The position numbers were made by a program, and so were the translations under genes. The notes under the pieces are model-generated. The model made no database searches. It had not been told where the DNA came from and worked only from the letters and a program-made list of their open reading frames with translations. From Clostridia bacterium (GTDB taxonomy: Bacteria > Bacillota > Clostridia > Oscillospirales > Acutalibacteraceae), in the NCBI GenBank assembly GCA_900768035.1, contig CAAGBH010000181.1, forward strand, positions 1 through 12,749: a stretch of DNA of 12,749 bases, written 5' to 3'. The first letter of the stretch is position 1; every line of letters starts with the position of its first letter. Shown here in pieces: positions 5,995 to 12,083 of this stretch.

Positions 5995-8427
5995 ATGAAA
6001 TATAATTTTAACGGTTTCACTGCCAAAGCAAACGAGGCGCTTAATCAAGCAATTAATTCTGCCGAACTTTTAGGTCACACCTATGTGGGAAGCGAACATT
6101 TGCTTTTAGGTCTTTTGAGAATAGGCAGCGGCGTTGCGGCGGTGGTGCTTAATAAAAACGGTGTTACACCCGAAAAAATAGAAGAACTTATCCGTGCTCA
6201 AATCGGTTGCGGAACGCCGACTAAACTTTCTCCCGATTATTTCACCCCAAGAGCCAAAAGGGTTATAGAAACGGCTATGAACGGTTGTAATAATATCGGT
6301 AAAAAGTATGTAGGTACGGAGCATTTGCTCATTGGTATTTTGAGCGAGGGCGACAATTATGCTATCCGTTTTTTGAATGAGTTGGGTGTAGATGTTGCAA
6401 CCCTTACTAATGCCGCTTTAAAGGCTTCGGGAATAGATTCAAATGTCAGCCCTAAAAACGAGCCTAAAGGGGAGCAAAATGCCAAGACGCCAACCCTTGC
6501 AAAATACGGCAGAGATTTAACGAGTGAGGCTAAAAACGGCAAAATAGACCCTGTTATCGGCAGAGAACAGGAAATCGAAAGGGTAATACAGATTTTATGC
6601 CGAAGAACGAAAAACAATCCTTGTTTGATTGGTGAGCCTGGTGTAGGTAAGACTGCCATTATTGAGGGTTTGGCGCAAAAAATTGTAAGCGGAAATGTTC
6701 CCGAAATTTTGGAAAACAAAAAACTCTTTACTCTTGACCTTACGGGTATGGTTGCAGGTACTAAATACCGTGGCGACTTTGAGGAGAGAATAAAGTCTGT
6801 TATCGAAGAGGTTACAAAATCTAAGGATATAATACTCTTTATTGATGAGGTACACACTATAATTGGCGCAGGCTCTGCTGAGGGTTCGACTGATGCGGCT
6901 AATATTTTAAAGCCGTCACTCGCAAGAGGTGAATTTCAGTTAATCGGTGCTACAACTATTACCGAATACCGTAAAAATATCGAAAAAGATTCTGCACTTG
7001 AAAGACGTTTTCAGCCTGTGACGGTGGCAGAACCTAACGAAGATGATGCGGTTTTGATATTAAAAGGTTTAAAGGATAAATACGAGGCGCATCATAAGGT
7101 TAGAATTACAGATGATGCCATAGTATCTGCGGTGAAATTATCTTCACGCTACATTACCGATAGATTTTTACCCGATAAGGCTATTGACCTTATTGACGAA
7201 GCGGCATCAAGGGTAAGGCTTAATGCCAGTGCCGCACCTGAAATTTTAAAAGAACTGGAAGAACAGATTGCCAATACCGAATCCGAAAAGGACGAGGCAA
7301 TAAATTCACAGGAATTTGAACAGGCGGCGGCTTTGCGTGATAAAGAAAACAACCTTAAACAAAAATATGAGGCTGAAAAAGAAAAATGGCACGAGGAAAA
7401 TGCCCTCTCACGTGGGGAAGTGACCGAAGAAAATATCGCCCAGATTGTTTCTGTCTGGACGGGTGTTCCGGTGGCTCAATTAACCGAGGAAGAAAGTGAA
7501 AGACTTTTAAGGCTTGAAAAAGAACTGCATAACAGAATTGTCGGTCAGAATGAGGCCGTGACCGCTGTTGCAAAGGCAATCCGCCGAGGCAGAGTAGGGC
7601 TAAAAGACCCCAAAAGACCGATTGGCTCATTTATCTTCTTAGGACCTACGGGTGTTGGTAAAACCGAACTTTGTAAAGCGTTGGCAACTGCTATGTTTGG
7701 CAATGAAAATATGATGATAAGGCTTGATATGTCAGAATATATGGAAAAGCATACAGTATCACGCCTTGTTGGTTCTCCTCCGGGTTATGTAGGTTTCGAG
7801 GAGGGCGGTCAATTAACCGAAAAGGTGAGAAGAAATCCTTATTCAGTAATCCTTTTCGATGAAATTGAAAAAGCCCATCCTGATGTATTTAATATGCTTT
7901 TGCAGATTCTTGAGGACGGTATTCTGACCGATTCGCAGGGCAGAAAGGTCGATTTTAAAAACACAGTAATTATTATGACATCCAATGTCGGTGCAAGGCT
8001 TATAACTGAAAAGAAAATAAGTTTTGGTTTTACGGAAAATAATGACGACAATAAGGATGTTAAAGAACTTGTTTTGGGTGAACTTAAAAATACATTCCGT
8101 CCCGAGTTTATAAACCGAGTTGACGATATAATTGTTTTCACAAAACTGACGGTTGACGAAATTAAGGAAATTGCGGTTAAGATGCTCGAAAACTTGCAAT
8201 TGAGACTAAAAAATCTTGAAATAACACTTAAATTTGATGACGGTGTAATATCTGCATTAGCCGATAAAGGTTTTGATGCGGTTTACGGTGCAAGACCTCT
8301 AAGGCGTGAAATTCAAAACAAAATCGAAGATGCTTTAAGCGAAAAAATACTCGATAAAACGGTTAAAAACGGCGATACTGTTTTATGCAGTTTCGAAGAC
8401 GGGCAATTTTGCTTTAAAGTGACTTGA
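5995..8427 (+). CDS. clpC: ClpC, AAA+ unfoldase of the ClpCP protease
   Basis: Hexameric ATPase of 810 residues that unfolds proteins and threads them into ClpP. Domains in order: double Clp-N repeat (about 1-145), which binds phospho-arginine and adaptors; first AAA+ domain with Walker A GEPGVGKT (213-220), Walker B ILFIDE (280-285) and Arg finger ERRF (336-339); coiled-coil middle domain with a UVR motif (about 430-470, EFEQAAALRDKENNLKQK), which distinguishes ClpC from ClpB and binds McsA/MecA-type adaptors; second AAA+ domain with GPTGVGKT (550-557), VILFDE (618-623) and sensor GARPLRR (765-771). FGF at 677-679 sits where the ClpP-docking tripeptide (usually VGF/IGF) is expected. ATG 5995 has GAGGTGA six bases upstream and follows the mcsB stop by 17 bases. 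All catalytic elements appear intact. Confidence 0.97.
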   Translation: MKYNFNGFTAKANEALNQAINSAELLGHTYVGSEHLLLGLLRIGSGVAAVVLNKNGVTPEKIEELIRAQIGCGTPTKLSPDYFTPRAKRVIETAMNGCNNIGKKYVGTEHLLIGILSEGDNYAIRFLNELGVDVATLTNAALKASGIDSNVSPKNEPKGEQNAKTPTLAKYGRDLTSEAKNGKIDPVIGREQEIERVIQILCRRTKNNPCLIGEPGVGKTAIIEGLAQKIVSGNVPEILENKKLFTLDLTGMVAGTKYRGDFEERIKSVIEEVTKSKDIILFIDEVHTIIGAGSAEGSTDAANILKPSLARGEFQLIGATTITEYRKNIEKDSALERRFQPVTVAEPNEDDAVLILKGLKDKYEAHHKVRITDDAIVSAVKLSSRYITDRFLPDKAIDLIDEAASRVRLNASAAPEILKELEEQIANTESEKDEAINSQEFEQAAALRDKENNLKQKYEAEKEKWHEENALSRGEVTEENIAQIVSVWTGVPVAQLTEEESERLLRLEKELHNRIVGQNEAVTAVAKAIRRGRVGLKDPKRPIGSFIFLGPTGVGKTELCKALATAMFGNENMMIRLDMSEYMEKHTVSRLVGSPPGYVGFEEGGQLTEKVRRNPYSVILFDEIEKAHPDVFNMLLQILEDGILTDSQGRKVDFKNTVIIMTSNVGARLITEKKISFGFTENNDDNKDVKELVLGELKNTFRPEFINRVDDIIVFTKLTVDEIKEIAVKMLENLQLRLKNLEITLKFDDGVISALADKGFDAVYGARPLRREIQNKIEDALSEKILDKTVKNGDTVLCSFEDGQFCFKVT

Positions 8428-8470
8428 GCCTTGCATCAATTATAAAACGCTCGAACGAACTAAATAATTA

Positions 8471-8508
8471 AAAAATACCCGTGGTTTCGAAAAACCACGG
8501 GTATTTTT
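8471..8508. terminator. Bidirectional terminator after clpC, facing the PHP gene
   Basis: A perfect 17-bp stem (8471-8487 with 8492-8508; core ATACCCGTGGTTT) closes a CGAA tetraloop. The stem ends in A5/T5, so both strands give a U-tail. It ends the heat-shock operon and can also stop leftward transcription from the PHP gene, whose stop is 110 bases away. The stretch 8509-8618 has only a weak 6-bp hairpin (8553-8570, GGAAAT/ATTTCC) without a T-run. Confidence 0.92.
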
Positions 8509-8618
8509 CATTTTTAGAAAACTGTCAAACTCTGCTTAAACACTAACGTTTAGGAAATTTGATTATTTCCCACTTTCCTTAGTTGTAATCTGGGATGCAG
8601 TACGTAAAAGAGGGGATA

Positions 8619-9290
8619 TCATTCGTTTGTAAAAGTAAATATTTTTATCTTGTTGCCCTTTGCTTTGCTTATAAAATCTTCAATGTTGCATATGGGTTTT
8701 TCGCAACAAACACCTGCCAGTTTTTTCTGTTTCGAGGCGCTATGATTGTCTGAACCTGCAAATTCAATGAGCCCGTAATGTTCACAATAGATTTTGGCCA
8801 AATTGTTTTCCTCATCGGGTCTATTAGCGTTCACTATTTCAACACCGTCAACGTGTCTGGGAAAAAGGCGAATATGGTCAATATAAAATGCTTCACGGAA
8901 GGGATGTGCCTGAATTATAAGTGCACCGTTTTCCTTCATAAATGCAAGCTTATCGCTCTGTTTCATATTCATAATTTCGGGATGAGCAAGAAACCATTCT
9001 TTATCAAGTCCGTACACCAAAAAATCGGTGCCACCGTAAGTTGTTTCAATACCGCCAAAAACCTTAATACCAACGGTTTCACTTAACTCTAAAGCTTTTT
9101 CGTAATCCGAAAAATAAAACGTTATCTTTTCTTCATAGGTTCGGTCACTATCATCTACGTCAGGAAAATGGTTAGTAATAAAGACGCCGTCATATCCCAG
9201 TTCTTTATAATACTTTAAGCTTTCTTCTACACTTGCGATTGCACAACGACTAACAGGAGACGTATGAAGATGCGTTTCATATTTATACAT
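8619..9290 (-). CDS. PHP-domain metal-dependent phosphoesterase
   Basis: Member of the polymerase-and-histidinol-phosphatase (PHP) superfamily, 223 residues from ATG 9290. Metal-binding motifs in order: HLH (7-9), His41 in TNHFPD, Glu82 in GGIETTYG, His129 in AHPFRE, and DNH (181-183) in GSDNHSASK. Together these can form the usual trinuclear metal site, so an active hydrolase is likely. Length and motif order fit the stand-alone PHP proteins of Firmicutes that act on small phosphorylated compounds; the substrate is not evident. The frame stays open upstream to 9407, but I take 9290 because HLHT lies near the N-terminus in this family and GGGTGAT stands just before it, and the extra 39 residues would cover the promoter. 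It is transcribed alone. Confidence 0.85.
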   Translation of the reverse strand: MYKYETHLHTSPVSRCAIASVEESLKYYKELGYDGVFITNHFPDVDDSDRTYEEKITFYFSDYEKALELSETVGIKVFGGIETTYGGTDFLVYGLDKEWFLAHPEIMNMKQSDKLAFMKENGALIIQAHPFREAFYIDHIRLFPRHVDGVEIVNANRPDEENNLAKIYCEHYGLIEFAGSDNHSASKQKKLAGVCCEKPICNIEDFISKAKGNKIKIFTFTNE

Positions 9291-9306
9291 TTTATCACCC
9301 AAAAAA

Positions 9307-9312
9307 ATTATA
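9307..9312 (-). promoter_or_regulatory. Extended -10 promoter of the PHP gene
   Basis: Leftward TATAAT preceded by TGG, an extended -10 element. No good -35 is present 17 bases upstream (T-rich TTTCTT only). The start would fall near 9300, right at the GGGTGAT ribosome binding site, so the leader is very short. Confidence 0.6.
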
Positions 9313-9351
9313 CCACATTCTTCTGTAAAAAGAAAGATTTTTAACACAAAA

Positions 9352-9377
9352 ATCCCCTCGGATTTCTCCGAGGGGAT
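9352..9377 (-). terminator. Rho-independent terminator without an adjacent gene
   Basis: A perfect 10-bp stem (ATCCCCTCGG / CCGAGGGGAT) around a six-base loop; read leftward it is followed by TTTTTGTG. It should stop leftward transcription entering from the right, upstream of the PHP promoter. The gene it once served is not there: 17 bases further right the repeat/mobile DNA begins. Confidence 0.8.
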
Positions 9378-9393
9378 AAATTTTGCTTTATAA

Positions 9394-9570
9394 ATGTTAC
9401 AGGACAAACCTTTTTAGCGTCAAAAGGACAATTTCTTTTTTTCTCCCATTCTCTCAAATTCTCTCCATTTGACCCGCCCTCGTTCTTCCTCTTTTTCTCC
9501 AATTTTCTCTCCGTTTTTCTCATCATCGGGTCAAGCCTAATGAGACTTGCGGAGTGCAATTTGGAAATTA
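9394..9570. repeat. 177-bp direct repeat, copy A (likely transposon end)
   Basis: Nearly the same 177 bp recurs in the same orientation at 11468-11644, with scattered substitutions and small compensating indels; I estimate 85-90 percent identity. It opens TGTTACAGGACAAACC, carries GGACAA twice, then is strongly pyrimidine-rich on the + strand (repeated CTCTCC/TTTTTCTCC blocks), and ends GCAATTTGGAAATTA. Conserved arms TTGACCC (9469-9475) and GGGTCAA (9528-9534), and TCAAAT/ATTTGA (9454-9472), can fold. A TGT start and repeated short motifs are what Tn7-like ends look like, so I infer a left end; no gene is seen in it. Confidence 0.85.
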
Positions 9571-9709
9571 GAACAGGACTCAAAACAAATTGAACTTATG
9601 CGTTCTGAACTCAATAAATCTACTGCACATTTCAAGAATTTTGGACGTGCATTTTTAGGCAGAGAAGTTAAAGCTGAAGAACATCGAAAGAGTGACAAAG
9701 GTTTACTTT
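9571..9709 (+). pseudogene. Unidentified coding-like fragment between repeat A and truncated tnsB
   Basis: In the + direction one frame reads through this stretch with protein-like composition: EQDSKQIELMRSELNKST, then HFKNFGRAFLGREVKAEEHR, then KSDKGLLSIVG. It has neither a ribosome binding site nor a convincing start, and beyond about 9710 the frame merely reads the antisense of tnsB. I take it as a piece of a gene, truncated at both ends, left by deletion or insertion. I do not recognise the family. Confidence 0.4.
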
Positions 9710-10915
9710 CTATTGTAGGGTTAAGCGGGCATCTTTACGATAATCCCTACCACCACGCTCACCAAAGTCAGGTTCGATGGTTCCGTATCCTTTGAGAAAT
9801 TTTTTGTTTGAGTTCTGAACAAGGTCAAAAAATTTTTCAACCTTTCCTTTAAGGTCGGGACGAAAAGCAGGTAAATTTAAAAGAGAAACACCAAGCTCAG
9901 CAATCTGTTCGAAATTTTCGGAAATATATTCGCTGCCACGGTCACTGACAAAGGTTCCAAGAAGTTTATTACAGTTCCAATCATTTTTACTGATGGAAAT
10001 GCCAAATTTTTTACAGTGCTCAACCTTGTCAGCAATTATATTCAGCATCAATCCACGTAAAGAATAATTTCCGCCTTCCCAAGATAAATTGTATCCACAA
10101 CACATACCCGAGTAAGCATCCACACAGGCGGTCAATATCGGACGGCCAACAAGGTTTCCGCCTTCATCTACCAAATACAAATCGCAAATGGTGGCATCGA
10201 GCAAACCTACACCAATGTTAGGAGCAAAGGCTTGAACCCCATCACCAAGCAACGGTCGGTTGTTTCTCTCATAATTTTTCTTGCCGTCTCTCGATATGTA
10301 AAAGGTCTGCAAATTACGATGCTGCCGATAAAAATATCTGAACTGGGCAAAGGTCGGGAACTTATCTAGCAAAACACCATTCTCATCGCAATATTTGTGT
10401 TTGAGCATAAGGGTATATGCAGTATTTAAACTATTGTTATTTTTGGTGTAAAAAAACTTGTTGAGGGCCCAACGCATATTCTTCTGATCGGGTGTCAATT
10501 TCTTGTCATTGTCCTTGGGCTTCGGTGCAAGAACGGCGGTGTTCTGATAAATAAGGTAATCATATAAATAATTCCGTATTGTCTGGGCACTCAGATTATG
10601 TTCATTAGACAATCGCTTTATTATCTCACCACGTAAGTTAAGATCGGTAAGAAAAGGCAACACACCTGCAATAATGGTGTAACGGTTCAGGGCAACACGC
10701 CGCCTAACTGCATCTAAATCATCAAGGGCAGTATTTACCTTGCCAGTGCGCTCATAAAGTTCTTGTTCAGTAACATATTTGCAATCGGCTTCTGCAATAC
10801 TTATCCAGTAGGGCATTTTAGGTTTCAGGCAGTCCATTACAAATATAGTGTCGTCCGCAACGTTCAACACTCTGTACAGAGAGGCGCCGCAGGCAATAAT
10901 ATCTTTATTCTTCAT
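9710..10915 (-). pseudogene. tnsB: TnsB-like DDE transposase, truncated after the catalytic core
   Basis: Retroviral-integrase-fold transposase that joins transposon ends to target DNA. From ATG 10915 it gives 401 residues; related TnsB/Mu-type transposases are usually 600-700. The N-terminal DNA-binding part includes a helix-turn-helix-like region (about 95-125, NEHNLSAQTIRNYLYDYL). The DDE residues are all there: Asp240 (GLLDAT), Asp325 (VSDRGSEY) and Glu360 (GKVEKFF), with D-34-E spacing. The frame stops at DARLTLQ, just after the core, so the C-terminal barrel and the tail that contacts TnsC are missing. The DNA to the left is unrelated, so this looks like truncation by rearrangement rather than a natural end. 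I chose ATG 10915 because GAGGTG precedes it; it overlaps the tnsA end by 11 bases, the coupling expected of tnsA-tnsB. No tnsC or tniQ is present. Confidence 0.82.
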
Positions 10916-11264
10916 AATGCACCTCTTGGTCGATAACAAGTCCCCAATCTAAAACACCGTGATTCGCCCAGTAATTTCTTGAAGCATCAAGAAGCTTTGC
11001 AGTCCTCGGAAGTGATAACTTTTTACGATACACACATTCACGGACCATAATATCCCCATTAGTTTTAACGCATACAAAGTCAGAAGTAAAATCACTTCCG
11101 TCCACAGGTCCAATAGGGACATTGCACCTAATTTCCTTAATTTCATCATTTGCTTCAAGAACCGAGGCATAGGCAAGTTGAACTTCATCATACAACTTTA
11201 CAACGACTTCAGATTTATTAAGACGCTTTTTGGTGCAACGGTCTTTAATGTTGGCAGGTCTCAT
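10905..11264 (-). CDS. tnsA: TnsA-like endonuclease subunit of a heteromeric (Tn7-type) transposase
   Basis: In Tn7-like elements TnsA cuts the 5' ends of the transposon while TnsB cuts and joins the 3' ends. From ATG 11264, with AAAGGAGT seven bases upstream, the product is 119 residues, enough for the nuclease domain only (Tn7 TnsA is 273). Visible family features: KSEVVVKLYDEVQLAYASV (17-35), SDFTSDF with the likely catalytic Asp62, DIMVRECVYRKKL (71-83), and the helical LDASRNYWANHGVLDWGLV (92-110). The canonical Q/E-x-K pair is not obvious: Glu76 is followed by Cys-Val, and Lys81 is further on. Translation is coupled to tnsB through an 11-base overlap. The frame is open further upstream to 11360, but that part codes for nothing plausible. 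The call rests on the fold pattern plus the TnsB neighbour. Confidence 0.72.
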   Translation of the reverse strand: MRPANIKDRCTKKRLNKSEVVVKLYDEVQLAYASVLEANDEIKEIRCNVPIGPVDGSDFTSDFVCVKTNGDIMVRECVYRKKLSLPRTAKLLDASRNYWANHGVLDWGLVIDQEVHYEE

Positions 11265-11284
11265 ATTTCTACTCCTTTCATAAG

Positions 11285-11468
11285 CCGAAAAAAATGCCGA
11301 GAAATTTTTCGGAATGATTTTTCGGGGAAAATGCACCCGAATTTTTAATTTTTCGGGCAAAAAAATTATATGTGTTAAACATGCTGAAACACTGTATTTA
11401 TGCGGTTTTCGAGGTTATCCCGAAAAAATACTAGCACAGCCGAAAAATATAGTTCCGAAAAAATACTA
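11285..11468. repeat. CCGAAAAA/TTTTTCGG motif cluster upstream of tnsA
   Basis: AT-rich stretch with about nine copies of CCGAAAAA or its complement. Palindromic pairs lie at 11297-11312 (CCGAGAAATTTTTCGG) and 11336-11357 (CCCGAA/TTCGGG arms). CCGAAAAAATACTA occurs exactly at 11420-11433 and 11455-11468, with a degenerate copy at 11440-11453. The last copy stops where repeat copy B starts. Such arrays next to tnsA are expected to be TnsB binding sites of the right transposon end. No gene is seen; a TATAAT on the leftward strand at 11366-11371 might be the tnsA -10. Confidence 0.65.
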
Positions 11469-11644
11469 TGTTACAGGACAAACCTTTTTAGCGTCAAAAG
11501 GACAATTTCTTTTTTTCTCCAACTCTCTCAAATTCTCTCCATTTGACCCTCCATTTTCTTCCTCTTTTTCTCCAAATCTTTCTCCAGTTTTCTCATTCAC
11601 GGGTCAACCTTTTATGAGACTTACGGAGTGCAATTTGGAAATTA
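11468..11644. repeat. 177-bp direct repeat, copy B
   Basis: Second copy of the 9394-9570 repeat, same orientation and same total length. The first 51 bases are identical to copy A; the middle pyrimidine tracts vary; the last 20 bases are again almost identical (one change, TTACGG for TTGCGG). TTGACCC (11543-11549) and GGGTCAA (11601-11607) arms are kept. The copies bracket the tnsA/tnsB remnant, so recombination between them could remove about 2.07 kb. Confidence 0.85.
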
Positions 11645-11747
11645 AGAGGCTCCTTTTTTCTCCCTTTATTTCGGGTTATTTCAGCTTCAAAGGGAATTAA
11701 AAGGAAAGAATGGGTTAACAAAGATAAAGGTAGAAAGAAACGGAATG

Positions 11748-11780
11748 ACGCTGAAATTAGCGTAGCTTTCTCAGCGCTAA
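11748..11780. repeat. Nested inverted repeats with GCG/CGC arms
   Basis: Three overlapping perfect pairings share one stretch: ACGCT/AGCGT (11748-11763), CGCTGA/TCAGCG (11749-11776) and TTAGCG/CGCTAA (11757-11780). They cannot all form at once, so the stretch could switch between hairpins or be a set of protein sites. The surrounding 11645-11810 holds no gene that I can support. Confidence 0.5.
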
Positions 11781-11890
11781 AACGCCCATTTTATGCGGTT
11801 TTATTGAGGTTTGCCAGTGCATTAGCAAAGGTTAATGCGAAACAGGAAAAGAAGGAAAAAGAATGAAAGAAAGAGATTTCTTATGGATTT

Positions 11891-11986
11891 CCAGTGCATT
11901 TAGAGTTGCCAGTGCACCCATAGTCAGTGCAGTTTTGTCGGTCAGTGTTTTGACGTGCTGCTAGTGCAATGAGTCCTGTCAGTGCA
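11891..11986. repeat. Array of CAGTGCA motifs about 18 bp apart
   Basis: Six copies of (C/T)CAGTGCA or a one- to two-base variant start at 11891, 11909, 11924, 11942, 11961 and 11979, i.e. at steps of 18, 15, 18, 19 and 18 bp. A seventh exact copy lies alone at 11814. The bases between motifs are not conserved. The arrangement is like iterons or regularly spaced protein-binding sites and lies just downstream of the recombinase terminator. No long open frame explains it. Confidence 0.7.
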
Positions 11987-11987
11987 T

Positions 11988-12032
11988 AAAAAAAGACCCT
12001 GCGTACCTAAAAGGTACACAAGGTCGTTTTTC
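11988..12032 (-). terminator. Terminator of the serine recombinase gene
   Basis: An inner GTACCT-AAA-AGGTAC stem is extended, past small internal loops, by GACC/GGTC pairing, with A7 on one side and T5 on the other. Read leftward it ends in a run of seven T. It begins 35 bases after the recombinase stop. Confidence 0.8.
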
Positions 12033-12064
12033 ACGTTATTCTCTTGTTTTTTCTTTTTTCTCTC

Positions 12065-12083
12065 ACGCTAAAAAAGTTTGTCC
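12065..12083 (-). repeat. Inverted copy of the 19-bp core of the 177-bp repeat
   Basis: Read leftward this is GGACAAACTTTTTTAGCGT, which differs by one base from 9402-9420 and 11476-11494 and points the other way. It spans the stop codon and last codons (KDKLF) of the recombinase. It may be the facing end of an element or a shared protein-binding site. Flanking bases on both sides differ from copies A and B. Confidence 0.65.

Noticed and set aside
6357..6857. 166-codon leftward open frame inside clpC
   Set aside because: It is antisense to the well-conserved first AAA+ region of clpC and shows no family features; a shadow frame.
8521..8618. Small gene or RNA between clpC and the PHP gene
   Set aside because: Only a 6-bp hairpin (8553-8570) and a TAAAC/GTTTA pair are seen; no start with a ribosome binding site and no known RNA pattern.
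9341..9583. 80-codon leftward open frame over repeat copy A
   Set aside because: Composition (Arg/Lys/Glu runs) simply reflects the purine-rich strand of the repeat, and the frame crosses the terminator.
9547..9795. 82-codon + strand open frame treated as a whole gene
   Set aside because: Its start lies inside repeat copy A, it has no ribosome binding site, and its last third is the antisense of tnsB. Only 9571-9709 is kept, as a fragment.
11314..11700. 128-codon + strand open frame
   Set aside because: It crosses the CCGAAAAA array and the whole of repeat copy B; the protein is low-complexity (Ser/Phe/Pro runs) from the pyrimidine tracts and no family can be seen.
11891..11986. CRISPR array
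   Set aside because: The repeated unit is only 7-8 bp with a total period near 18 bp, and there are no cas genes; CRISPR repeats are longer than the whole period.
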